From positions 248,001-312,000 of the forward strand of contig CAVWHE010000001.1 of assembly GCA_963754845.1 (NCBI GenBank): 64,000 nt of DNA, read 5' to 3'. The DNA comes from JAKASV01 sp963754845. Lineage in GTDB: Bacteria > Babelota > Babeliae > Babelales > Vermiphilaceae. Under the pieces are notes generated by a model. The model saw only the letters and a program-made list of their open reading frames with translations. It made no database searches and was not told where the DNA came from. The translations under genes were made by a program, and so were the position numbers. Of the stretch, positions 24,761 to 33,605 are shown piece by piece (the stretch's first letter is position 1; every line of letters starts with the position of its first letter).

Positions 24761-26473
24761 TTACGACCAACATGTGCGCAGCGATTCGATGAGCTCCTTA
24801 AGTTTATCGAGCGACATACCGACGACCTGGACGCCATCGCGATAGCGGGCAGTAATCGTACGTTCTGCGCTTTCTTTTTTACCTACAACGAGCATGAGTG
24901 GTATTTTTTCAAGTTGCGCAGTCTTTATTTGGCCAGAAAGGGGGTCAGATGATTCATCAACGACACAGCGAATGCCGAGAGTGTCGAGATTTTCGCACAG
25001 TGTTCGTGCGTATTCCTTTTGTTCGTCGGTGACAGTGAGTACCTTAACTTGCACGGGGCTCAGCCAGAAGGGCAGGTTACCTTTGTGATGCTCGATGAGC
25101 GTTCCCATGAAGCGTTCTAGTGATCCATAGATTGCCCGGTGGACAATGACGGGAACCTGGCGAGACTGGTCAGGTGCTACGTACACGAGGTTGAATTTTT
25201 GAGGCATGAAAAAGTCGACCTGAACCGTGCCGCACTGCCACTTGCGTCCCATGGCGTCCTCGATGTACATATCGACCTTGGGTCCATAAAAGGCCCCGTC
25301 ACCTTCGTTTACTGTGTAAGTAACGTTGTTAGCAATAAGGGCCTTGCGAAGTGCTTCGGTTGCCGTATCCCAGAGTTCCTGAGAGCCCATGGATTCCTCA
25401 GGCTTTGTTGCCAGTGACATAAAAATTTTCTTGAAGCCAAAGCGAGCGTACGTCGTACGTGCGAGATTGATAACCTTAGTTATTTCACCTTCAAGCTGAT
25501 CGGGTATGCAAAAAATGTGTGCATCGTCGACAGTAAATGCACGCACACGGAAAAGACCGTGGAGAACACCCGAAAGTTCGTGACGATGAACAAGGCCGAA
25601 TTCGGCAAAGCGCAGCGGTAAATCGCGATACGAACGTGGACGTTCTTTGTAGATGGTGATGCCACCCGGACAGTTCATGGGCCGTATGCAGTAGGCTTCT
25701 TCATCAACAGCGGTGTAGTACATTTTGTCGCGATAGTGGTCGTAGTGTCCCGACGTTTTCCAGAGAACTTCGCTCATAATGAGCGGAGTTTTGATTTCCT
25801 GATAATCGCGACGTTGTTGTGATCGCATGTATTCGATGAGCGTATTATAGATAATGAGCCCCTTGCCGTGGAAGAAGGGAAACCCTGCGGCAACATCATT
25901 GAAGGAAAAGAGATCTTGCTGCTTGCCAATCTTGCGATGATCGAAGGTCGCAGCCTCCTGTTTGGCGTGTTCGTAGCGCTCAAGTTCCTCGGCTGTTGGA
26001 AATATGATGCCGTTGATGCGTTGTAGAGCCTGATTGTTTTTGTCCGCCCTCCAGTACGAACCGGAGATAGCAAGAAGTTTGAAGTGTTTGAGCTGACCGG
26101 TTGAGGCAACATGGCCGCCCCTGCAAAGATCAAAAAAATCACCCTGAAGTGACATGCCAACGTCGTCGCCCTCGATGGCATTGATGAGCTCAAGTTTGAA
26201 AAGATTATTCTTAAAGAGCTCGCGCGCCTCGCGCTTGTGTACGGTTTTGTGAACGATTGCAAAATCGCGGCTGGCAATTGCGCGCATACGATCTTCTATG
26301 ACGGCAAGATCTTCCTCTTTGAAGTTTCTTTCCGGAAGAAAATCGTAGAAAAATCCCTCTTCGGTGACCGGGCCGATAGTAAGCTTCGTCGTGGGAAAAA
26401 GTTCAAGAACCGCATGGGCCAACAAATGTGCTGCCGAATGTCTCAATGCATCGAGCGCATAACCAGTTTCCAT
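24761..26473 (-). CDS. thrS: Threonyl-tRNA synthetase without TGS domain
   Basis: This is a class II synthetase that charges tRNA-Thr and edits mischarged Ser. The editing domain begins at once (HSAAHLLAHAV with HxxxH, CRGGH metal site), then the catalytic core: MNCPGGI (zinc Cys), R(H)E.SG.L.GL.R.R motif 2 and the GSLERFMG motif 3 region. The anticodon-binding domain fills the C-terminus. Bacterial ThrRS usually carries a ~60-residue TGS domain first; it is absent at about 570 residues. ATG 26473 has AAGGA 7 bases upstream, which supports this short start, and the frame upstream (to 26530) is too short for TGS. First gene of the thrS-xer-mrdA cluster. Confidence 0.95.
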   Translation of the reverse strand: METGYALDALRHSAAHLLAHAVLELFPTTKLTIGPVTEEGFFYDFLPERNFKEEDLAVIEDRMRAIASRDFAIVHKTVHKREARELFKNNLFKLELINAIEGDDVGMSLQGDFFDLCRGGHVASTGQLKHFKLLAISGSYWRADKNNQALQRINGIIFPTAEELERYEHAKQEAATFDHRKIGKQQDLFSFNDVAAGFPFFHGKGLIIYNTLIEYMRSQQRRDYQEIKTPLIMSEVLWKTSGHYDHYRDKMYYTAVDEEAYCIRPMNCPGGITIYKERPRSYRDLPLRFAEFGLVHRHELSGVLHGLFRVRAFTVDDAHIFCIPDQLEGEITKVINLARTTYARFGFKKIFMSLATKPEESMGSQELWDTATEALRKALIANNVTYTVNEGDGAFYGPKVDMYIEDAMGRKWQCGTVQVDFFMPQKFNLVYVAPDQSRQVPVIVHRAIYGSLERFMGTLIEHHKGNLPFWLSPVQVKVLTVTDEQKEYARTLCENLDTLGIRCVVDESSDPLSGQIKTAQLEKIPLMLVVGKKESAERTITARYRDGVQVVGMSLDKLKELIESLRTCWS

Positions 26474-26967
26474 GAACCATTCCTTATCGTAAAACCTATC
26501 TAGAGCACGATCAAGCCCTTTTGACCGCAATTACAGTATAGCAATTTTTTTTTGACACGATAGCTTCTCTTGACAAATTTTTTTGCAAGCACAGCTGTGA
26601 GGTAATTTCTATCTGAAAACCTATGCGGTAGTAAAATTTATTAAGGATCTGCGCATGGACTTCATTCTCGCCGGCGCACATTACGCCCACCAAGGGCTTC
26701 ATGACGTTTCTCTCTGGTCTCTTAATCGGCCTATCAAACGGAGAACTCACAAGCAGAATTTGAGCGTTATTATTTTTTCACAAAAATATAAAATTCTTTC
26801 CTCACGAGAAACTCTATAATTTTATTGACATTTGTAATTTATTATTGATAGACTTTTAGAAGCCAGGAGGTGAAGGGGAGAAATTGTCGCGGGTGGGTCG
26901 CTATGGTTGGATATGGCGCTGGGGTCTGTGTTTTTTAGTTGTCAACACGAGAAAGGAGAGTTTTAGT
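26474..26967. other. Divergent control region between thrS and a secreted-protein gene
   Basis: About 490 bases without a convincing gene. Most of it is AT-rich. The right part carries TTGACA (26825-26830) and a TAGACT-like -10 (26849-26854) serving the gene at 26968. The frame that opens at 26884 (GTG-type starts, MSRVGRYGW...) leads into that gene but reads unlike a signal sequence and is not used. Confidence 0.4.
26825..26854 (+). promoter_or_regulatory. Candidate promoter of the macrodomain-like gene
   Basis: A consensus -35 TTGACA (26825-26830) is followed after 18 bases by TAGACT (26849-26854). It lies about 114 bases before ATG 26968. The -10 match is only 4 of 6, so the call rests mainly on the perfect -35. 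Confidence 0.35.
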
Positions 26968-28821
26968 ATGAAGAACATATTTGGGACGAGGTTTTTGAAT
27001 GCAATGGTAGCCGTTGGTTGTGGTGTTCTTTTTCTTAGCACAGCCAGCACTTTTGCCGCGCAAAAAGAATTGATCAAGGAGGTTTCTGATAAGCAGGCAA
27101 AAGGTGGTGAAGACGCGTACGTAACGGTACTTTCGTATAACAAAACCAAAAAATACTGGGAAATTCTTTTAGAGCTAAACGTTGAAAACAACAAGCAAAT
27201 CGTAGAAGAAGGTTCAGATGCGGAAAAAGAAGTCCTAGGCATACTTGAGGATGCAAAAATACACAAAAAATTCCGCGTTGGGAAATTCGTCCAGAAAACA
27301 GGAAATTTTTCCCCGCTTGTCGACCCCATCCTATCCTTTTATATAACCTTTTACGTCCTCGGGTCCATAGATGAGGAGGTGGGCGCAAAACTCGTAGAAA
27401 ACGAAGATAAGTACGAGTTTTGCGCGGTTCTGGACGCAGGGGTGGTCGCTGGTTTAAACGAAAAAGAGTGGGAAAATTTTAAGGCTGTTTGGCCTCTTGC
27501 CGAAAAAAAAGCTGAAGAGGAACAAGCAGAGGAAGAATGGGCGGCAGCCAATAAACCAAAAGCAGATGCTTGGGTGAAAACGATAAAGGATGGAGCACCA
27601 CGAAAAGTCAGCGGGCAACAGCGCAGCGATTTTTTCAAGAACGTCATGGGAATTTCAAGTGACGAATTCATGAACCTGAGTACTACGGAACGTAGCAGGT
27701 CTATCATTAAAGGTCCAGGTGACGTGTACAAGCTCAGGAATAAAAAAGGCGACGAGTTGTTCACGGCTGGCAAGTTCGAGTTGCTTTCCCTCGACAAGCT
27801 CTATGCACCCGCCCCATCCGTTCAAGTCATTTCTGAAGCCAAAATCGATGTCATAGAATCCAGATTGCTTTACCAGAACCTCAATGAAAAAGCCCAGCGC
27901 CTTCTTGATATCGGTGCTCTTCAGGCAAATGGTTATTACAATAAAGCGCTCTTTGCAGTTGCCTCCAACTTTAATGCACTCGAGACGCTTAATGATAAGG
28001 ATGACGTCAGCAAAAAATCGTTGTGGACATACGCATTCGACAGAACACAAGGGCCCAAGGCGTCTATTTCAGCAGCACCTGGCGTTATCCTTCGAACATT
28101 CTTTACATTTGCGGACAATGATGACAAAAAACTGTGGGCTCAGCGTCCAGGCAATGAAATTAACATGCTCGACGGCCTTGGCGTCAAAACCCAGAACGGT
28201 TACATAACAGACTCCGCCAATGAACTTGCCGAAAAAGTTCTGGGATCAAGCACAGGTGACGTTGAAGAGGACGTGATTAAGAACCGTAAGAGATTGTTCA
28301 AAATCGGTTACCATTCCGGTATTGACGTAACGAGTGGTTTCGTGACTGAAGATTATAAAAAACCTGCGGGTTTTACTGGTCAAAACGTACGAGAGTTAAT
28401 TAATTTTTTAAAGAGCGAAGAGAATGCTAGCGAAAGCTCCGGCAAGCACGAAGTCATAACCGAAAAACGGCAGACCATCGACCAGGTCTTTGCAGCGGCT
28501 TATGACATAAGTGCGTTTCGGCAAGGAACGAGCGAGTATGATACTGCCGCAAAAATTGCCCAAAAAATCCTTGAATGGACCTATGAGGCAATACTCCGTG
28601 CCGCTATCGTAAAAAACAAAAAAATGGTCGTACTGCCAAGAATCGGTGGTGGTGTGTTCAAGAACGAACAAGCGTGGATTGATGATGCAATTCTGAGCAA
28701 AACTAACGTGGAGCTCATCAAAAAACACGGTCTTCACGTTACGGTGAACAACTTCTATTTAGATCCAAAATCGTATCCACGAGACCCCAGAGTTTACTCT
28801 GTCGAGGAAACGCAGAAATAG
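26968..28821 (+). CDS. Exported protein with macrodomain-like C-terminal region
   Basis: This 617-residue protein has a signal peptide (residues 1-28, AMVAVGCGVLFLSTASTFAA), an N-terminal polar half and a coiled Glu/Ala stretch (about 175-190, EKKAEEEQAEEEW). The C-terminal half contains ISAAPGVILRTFF, LDGLGVKTQNGYI and YEAILRAAI...KKMVVLPRIGGGVFKN followed by WIDDAI. The last resembles the ADP-ribose loop of macrodomain/PARG-like folds (IG.GVF). The function is therefore tentative: binding or removing ADP-ribose on host or bacterial targets. AAAGGAGAG lies 7 bases before ATG 26968. Right after the stop, the +1 frame continues as RFKDAQKEVGGGAYVFVDEY, suggesting a lost C-terminal extension. 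Confidence 0.55.
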   Translation: MKNIFGTRFLNAMVAVGCGVLFLSTASTFAAQKELIKEVSDKQAKGGEDAYVTVLSYNKTKKYWEILLELNVENNKQIVEEGSDAEKEVLGILEDAKIHKKFRVGKFVQKTGNFSPLVDPILSFYITFYVLGSIDEEVGAKLVENEDKYEFCAVLDAGVVAGLNEKEWENFKAVWPLAEKKAEEEQAEEEWAAANKPKADAWVKTIKDGAPRKVSGQQRSDFFKNVMGISSDEFMNLSTTERSRSIIKGPGDVYKLRNKKGDELFTAGKFELLSLDKLYAPAPSVQVISEAKIDVIESRLLYQNLNEKAQRLLDIGALQANGYYNKALFAVASNFNALETLNDKDDVSKKSLWTYAFDRTQGPKASISAAPGVILRTFFTFADNDDKKLWAQRPGNEINMLDGLGVKTQNGYITDSANELAEKVLGSSTGDVEEDVIKNRKRLFKIGYHSGIDVTSGFVTEDYKKPAGFTGQNVRELINFLKSEENASESSGKHEVITEKRQTIDQVFAAAYDISAFRQGTSEYDTAAKIAQKILEWTYEAILRAAIVKNKKMVVLPRIGGGVFKNEQAWIDDAILSKTNVELIKKHGLHVTVNNFYLDPKSYPRDPRVYSVEETQK

Positions 28822-29126
28822 GTTCAAAGACGCCCAAAAAGAGGTTGGTGGCGGTGCTTACGTCTTTGTTGACGAGTACCAGAATTAGGTTTGCCGACGC
28901 CCTTTGAAATGTGCTGCGACATGTCCCCCTTGCCTTCTATACAACCCTCGGCGGACCCACGTATCCGCCGAGGGTTGCGTTACAATAGGAGGGGGTGTTT
29001 TTTGTTATCGTGCAGGGTATTATCGCGGTGCCGCTAGAGCTTTATTTAAAAATGCTTCTTCTGAAGGCACGACTTTGTTAATCTGAAGGCGATGGTGCTG
29101 AAGTTTAACCATAGTCGGGAGGACTC
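28822..29126. other. Gene-free stretch with a strong hairpin
   Basis: The first ~70 bases hold the probable former C-terminus of the upstream gene in the +1 frame, with a stop around 28888. A perfect 13-bp hairpin lies at 28943-28976 (aaccctcggcgga arm, 8-base loop). It has no long T run, so it may be a weak terminator or a processed RNA structure. The rest shows no recognised element. Confidence 0.45.
28943..28976. terminator. Perfect 13-bp hairpin, possible terminator
   Basis: The arms 28943-28955 and 28964-28976 are fully complementary, with an 8-base loop (cccacgta). It sits ~120 bases after the stop of the macrodomain-like gene. Downstream bases (gttgcgttac) lack a U tract, so Rho-independent termination is uncertain. 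Confidence 0.4.
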
Positions 29127-29714
29127 ATGAAGCACGAGGCTCAGTTGGCCTATAACAGCGGTGGCACCCGCGGATCGTTGATGCCCATTCTTGCCATCAC
29201 GTTGCTCGGTATATTTTTTGTCGTGGCGATTTTTAATACATTCGTAAGTTCACGAGGATACGAAACCGATATCATCGAGCGCGACCTTAAAAAACTAGCT
29301 GAAATCTTTGAAAAGATTGACGGCCAGTGCGGCATTCTGGGCTTTGACTATCAAAAGAATGTCATCAACTTTCTCAACGTGCGCTCATTCGATGGTTCAG
29401 AGGTTGGTTCTATGAACCTCAAGCATGCCGACAAGTGGCAGGGGCCCTACGTGCGTGAGGCACCGCGCATCCAAGGCCGTGAGTACCTTATCGTTCGAAC
29501 GAAAAAAGGGTACTTTATTACGCCAGGCGAGCACGTAAAATTGCCCAACGGGAAAAAAGTCGGGGATGACATAAAACTCGACCTTGATGCCGACATCGCC
29601 GCCATGATGAAGGACGAAGCCTCGCTCTGCTTCAAGGGCAAAGCTTTGGCGATCCCCGTCGCCATTGGTACACCTCCACAAACCACCGTCTCTATCGCCA
29701 CCGATATCCCTTAA
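29127..29714 (+). CDS. Single-pass membrane protein, pseudopilin-like
   Basis: In this 195-residue protein, after a short polar leader with Gly-Ser (TRGSLMPILAITLLG), one hydrophobic helix (residues ~17-40) leads into a periplasmic domain. Around residues 100-135 the text ADKWQGPYVREAPRIQGREY and KKGYFITPGEHV recalls the W.GPYL...P...G..Y pattern of major pseudopilins (GspG/PilA fold). The helix start lacks the usual prepilin F/MTLIE. I therefore call the similarity structural at best. GGGAGGA 4 bases before ATG 29127 supports the start. No secretion genes are next to it; the convergent gpmI follows. Confidence 0.45.
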   Translation: MKHEAQLAYNSGGTRGSLMPILAITLLGIFFVVAIFNTFVSSRGYETDIIERDLKKLAEIFEKIDGQCGILGFDYQKNVINFLNVRSFDGSEVGSMNLKHADKWQGPYVREAPRIQGREYLIVRTKKGYFITPGEHVKLPNGKKVGDDIKLDLDADIAAMMKDEASLCFKGKALAIPVAIGTPPQTTVSIATDIP

Positions 29715-29829
29715 AAGCTGTGATATATGAGAACCTGTCGCTCCAATTCTATCTTCGCTACCGTGCCACATACTTCAGGGTGAGGCGCACACACTCAAAC
29801 ACGTGTAACGTTTCTTGTCGCAAAAGCTT

Positions 29830-31338
29830 TTAACGTTCCATCTGCGGCGGCACTGAAAGTCCCATCTCAAGGATAATGTACGGTGCGATGTCGGCGAGGG
29901 TTTTAAGGGGCAGGAGCGTGCCGTTTCCTTCATTTTTGCTATCAATGGCAATGAAGGGGACGGGGTTTGTTGTATGCCCTGTGCGCGGTTGATTGGCACT
30001 AAAATCCCATTTTTGCTCGGCATTGCCGTGATCGGCGGTGATAATGAGTGATCCATGGAGGCGGTTGACAACCGTTTCAAAGAGGATGAAGAGTTCATCA
30101 TCGAGGCATTCAAGAGCTGCGACGGTTGCATCAAAATCCCCCGAGTGTCCAACCATATCGGCATTAGCGTAGTTGATGAGATAAAAATCGCAGCGCTCTT
30201 GAACAAGTGAGTACATGACTCTTTTAGTAATGGCCTTAGCGGCCATGCGCGGGTGATCCGCGTACGTGCGAAGGTGCAGCGATGGAATGAGGACCCACTT
30301 TTCCCCCGGCCAGGGATCGGAGTGCCCGCCGCCGAAAAAGTACGTCACGTGGGCATATTTTTCCGTTTCTGCGGTCGAAAACATCGTCTTGCCCGCACCC
30401 CACAGCACCTCTTTGAGAGAGTTTTTAACGATCTTGATGTCAAAAAGTACCACTGATTGAATGTCGCGTGCATAACTAACGGGCGTTATAAAAAAGGCAA
30501 GTTCACGACGCCTTCGAGCAAATTCATCAAACGACGGATCAATAAAAGCGCGCGTTAATTCGCGTGCTCTGTCGGGCCTAAAGTTGAAAAATACGATGCC
30601 GTCGCCATCCTTGACGATTTGTGCATTTTCAAGGCTCGTTGGTGGTATAAATTCATCAGTTGCACCAAGCTCGTAAAAATGTTCAAGCGCTTGCTGCCAC
30701 GTGTGAAAGCGGTTCTTGCCAGCACGCTCCGTAAGGCAGGAGTAGCTTTCTTTGATGCGATCCCAATTGCCATCGCGATCCATCGCATAGAACCTGCCGG
30801 TGAGTGAACCGATGACATAACCGTGCGTGCGAACATAAGACTCAAGTCTCGCAAGATAGAGAGCGGCAGATCGTGGAGCAACATCACGCCCGTCGAGGAA
30901 GGGGTGGATGCAAACATTCTTGATGCCGTAGGCTCGTGCTGCACCAAGCACGGCATAAAGATGGCTCGTGTGGCTGTGACTCCCGGCATCCGAAAGGAGG
31001 CCCATGACGTGAAGTGTCCCTCGAAACCCGGTACAACATTCGCGAAAAACGGGGTTATGGGCAAACGAACGTTCCTGTATCGCTTCATCGATGATGGTAA
31101 GTGCTTGCGTAACGACGCGTCCTGCTCCTATCGTGATGTGGCCGACCTGCGAATTTCCAGCGTACCCGGCGGGCAGTCCAACAGCCGGTCCCGACGCATC
31201 GAGAATCGCGTGAGGGGAACGTTTGAACCACTCCTTGAAATGCGGCATACGTGCGCGGGCAACGGCGTTAAAATATCGTTGGCAACTATACCCGAGACCA
31301 TCGAGGATTACGAGAACGCGGGGGGCATAATTTTTCAC
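29830..31338 (-). CDS. gpmI: 2,3-bisphosphoglycerate-independent phosphoglycerate mutase
   Basis: This enzyme of glycolysis interconverts 3- and 2-phosphoglycerate with two Mn2+ ions. The N-terminal VLVILDGLGYS, the catalytic serine block AGNSQVGHITIGAGRVV (family GNSEVGH), the HPFLDGRDVAPRSA substrate motif, the DRDGNWDRI pattern and the C-terminal ITADHGNAEQ are all present. The length of 502 residues is standard. Gln replaces the usual Glu in GNS(E/Q)VGH. The start is GTG 31338 with AAGG ~8 bases before it. It stands alone between convergent and divergent neighbours. Confidence 0.96.
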   Translation of the reverse strand: MKNYAPRVLVILDGLGYSCQRYFNAVARARMPHFKEWFKRSPHAILDASGPAVGLPAGYAGNSQVGHITIGAGRVVTQALTIIDEAIQERSFAHNPVFRECCTGFRGTLHVMGLLSDAGSHSHTSHLYAVLGAARAYGIKNVCIHPFLDGRDVAPRSAALYLARLESYVRTHGYVIGSLTGRFYAMDRDGNWDRIKESYSCLTERAGKNRFHTWQQALEHFYELGATDEFIPPTSLENAQIVKDGDGIVFFNFRPDRARELTRAFIDPSFDEFARRRRELAFFITPVSYARDIQSVVLFDIKIVKNSLKEVLWGAGKTMFSTAETEKYAHVTYFFGGGHSDPWPGEKWVLIPSLHLRTYADHPRMAAKAITKRVMYSLVQERCDFYLINYANADMVGHSGDFDATVAALECLDDELFILFETVVNRLHGSLIITADHGNAEQKWDFSANQPRTGHTTNPVPFIAIDSKNEGNGTLLPLKTLADIAPYIILEMGLSVPPQMER

Positions 31339-31463
31339 GTACGGAACCTTTTTTATGGACGACGCTTGAGTCAGCGCCGACGTTAACCTTGCTTTTTATG
31401 AGCCTACCGATTTAGGTTGATGAAGAATACAAGATTGTATCAACACATCAGCAAGGAGATGGT

Positions 31464-33188
31464 ATGAGGACGTTGAAAAGAGGGGCAAGGAGAATGCATC
31501 AGCTGAGCTTCCGATTCTTCGTGAGATGTTTATTGGTGGCCATTGCCATCGGCGGTGGGCGTTTGAGTGAAGCTCGACATACACCGGCAACATATGTATG
31601 CCCGCCGCGTTTGACCATCATCTTCGTGGTTGATTCCTTTGCCGCTCATTACGTCAACAAATTACAAGACAACTTCAGATACGGACTCGCCGCCCTTTTT
31701 AACAACGGCGTCGTTTTTACCAACGCCTACTGGCCCCATGGAACACCTATCACTGCGCCAGGACATACGGGACTAAGCACGGGGGCGTTTGGCAGCGCAA
31801 CAGGCATCATTTCAAATGCGTGGTACGACCGTCAGGGAAATAAAATCGAAGCAGACGGCGATCCTTCACCCGAGGCGGCCGTCATAGACCCCAAGGGCGG
31901 ATTGTACAATTACGGAAAGTCGCCGCATAACATTATGGCCGAAAGCCTTTCCGATTCACTCATGCTCAACACAACGCTGCCGGACCATACAAAAGTCATT
32001 TCAGTTGGCATCAAGTCGCGGGCGACGATAGGCACGGCAACCAAGCACGGGACACCGTACTGGTTCGATAAGCCCTCCGGCATGATGACCTCGAGTCGTT
32101 ATTATATGCAAAGTTTGCCGGCATGGCTCATCGATTTCAACGCTTCGTGCCAGAAGCTTTACAAGGGACCGCTTTCGTGGGAGCTCATGTACGACCACGA
32201 CGACGAGTGTTATGCGTTTGACTGGATAGCTCGATACGATTTTTCCTCGTGTCCGGAACCCATTGCGGGGTGTGATATCGCGATCGATGCCAGCAGCACA
32301 GAACCGTTTGATGTCTTTGAGCGCACGCCCTTGGCCAACAAGCTCCTTCTTGATTGCGCCAAGCAATGCATAAAAGAGCACGTATGTCATGATCCGGCGT
32401 CGCGCCTCCTCGTGTGGATTTGTTTAAGTCCACTTGACGTTCTTGCCCACCGTTACGGTCCACAGAGCCTTGAAGTTGTTGACATGATCTATCATCTTGA
32501 CTATCAACTTAAGTACTTCATGCGCTCGATTCAAAAATACTACCGACGGTGCGATACTCTTTACGTTCTTACGGCTGACCACGGTGTTTTACCCATTGTC
32601 GAACGTGTACGTGAGCATGGCAATAAACAGGCGTATCGCATATCGCCCTCGGAGCTTTCAAAAAAGATTGCGTGTACCCTCAACGAGGCGACCGCCCTTG
32701 ATTTTAAAATTCGTATAAAATATCCCAACGTCTATTTTTCAAAGGAATTTTTTGAGCTTGATAAGGCCGGTCAAAAGATGGTCCTCGATGTTGCACGCGG
32801 TGTTCTTTTGAGTGAACCAGGGGTCAAAAACGTTTGGACACCGTACGAACTTCGCCACATACAGGCCGATGACTTTTCGCCCGAATATCTCTACAGAAAC
32901 CAACTCTTTGATGGCCGCAGTGGGCAGCTCATCATTCATCTTTATCCCTTTTGCCAGCTCATCGAGTACCCTAAGGGAACGACGCACCAGTTGCCATACG
33001 AGGCAGATATGCACGTACCTCTTGTTGTATATCGTCACAAATATATTGAGGGCAAGATTATCAACGAGAAGGTTTCGATGCTTCAATGTGCCAACACCAT
33101 CGCCCAGATTCTCAATATTCCCAAACCATCATCGTCGCCTTTCAAAATTTTGCCTGGGATCTTTCCCGACCTTGACGAATGTTTTTAG
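31464..33188 (+). CDS. Exported PafA-type alkaline phosphatase
   Basis: This periplasmic phosphomonoesterase of the alkaline phosphatase superfamily has 574 residues. After a signal peptide (VRCLLVAIAIGGGRLSEA), the family blocks are in order: FVVDSFAAHYV (metal Asp), HGTPITAPGHTGLSTG (nucleophile Thr), SNAWYDR, WFDKPSGMMTSSRYY (phosphate-binding Lys/Arg region), LDVLAHRYGP, LTADHGV and GTTHQLPYEADMHVPL. All metal-binding positions that I can place are kept, so activity is likely. The role may be phosphate scavenging from host material, which is inference. AAGGAGATGGT directly precedes ATG 31464. It is transcribed divergently from gpmI. Confidence 0.88.
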   Translation: MRTLKRGARRMHQLSFRFFVRCLLVAIAIGGGRLSEARHTPATYVCPPRLTIIFVVDSFAAHYVNKLQDNFRYGLAALFNNGVVFTNAYWPHGTPITAPGHTGLSTGAFGSATGIISNAWYDRQGNKIEADGDPSPEAAVIDPKGGLYNYGKSPHNIMAESLSDSLMLNTTLPDHTKVISVGIKSRATIGTATKHGTPYWFDKPSGMMTSSRYYMQSLPAWLIDFNASCQKLYKGPLSWELMYDHDDECYAFDWIARYDFSSCPEPIAGCDIAIDASSTEPFDVFERTPLANKLLLDCAKQCIKEHVCHDPASRLLVWICLSPLDVLAHRYGPQSLEVVDMIYHLDYQLKYFMRSIQKYYRRCDTLYVLTADHGVLPIVERVREHGNKQAYRISPSELSKKIACTLNEATALDFKIRIKYPNVYFSKEFFELDKAGQKMVLDVARGVLLSEPGVKNVWTPYELRHIQADDFSPEYLYRNQLFDGRSGQLIIHLYPFCQLIEYPKGTTHQLPYEADMHVPLVVYRHKYIEGKIINEKVSMLQCANTIAQILNIPKPSSSPFKILPGIFPDLDECF

Positions 33189-33605
33189 GCCTTGAGTTGC
33201 GCGACTTTTAGGGGGTCTTTGTTTTACGTAACGCGAACTCGATAATTGGATTGGCTGAATAAAACTTTGTTTTTAAGTTAAAACTCCTCTCGAAGATGTA
33301 CCTCGAAGGTATAACCTTAACGAGAGGAGTTTTAACATGCTACGTAACGCGAACTCGATAATCCTTGGTATCAAGTTATATTCGCGATGTGCTTGATTTT
33401 TCCCTTGCTTACTCCTTCCATAAAAACAAGCCTGCGTTATTTATATTGCAGTTGATATTTATTTTTTGATAGGATCATGAGTGTCTGGGTTGTTTGTTGT
33501 TGTTTGAGGTATACCGGTTGGTCTGTGTGTCTGACGGTATAACCTCGCTGGCAGTATTGCTGGGCCTGGCGAACGTTAGGCCCCTTTGTAAAGGAGGGTA
33601 ATCGT
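33189..33605. repeat. Direct-repeat / inverted-repeat element in gene-free stretch
   Basis: Two identical 22-bp direct repeats (33225-33246 and 33341-33362, beginning tacgtaacgcgaac) flank a 16-bp perfect inverted repeat (gttaaaactcctctcg at 33277-33292, complement at 33321-33336) with a 28-base loop. The structure could be a small non-autonomous mobile element, a recombination site or a processed RNA. The rest, to 33605, is AT-rich with no gene; it must contain the promoter of the GTG-started gene at 33606. Confidence 0.65.

Noticed and set aside
33277..33336. attC-like integron site
   Set aside because: The arms have GTTAAAAC...GTTTTAAC in the reverse order of an attC core and no integrase or cassettes are present.
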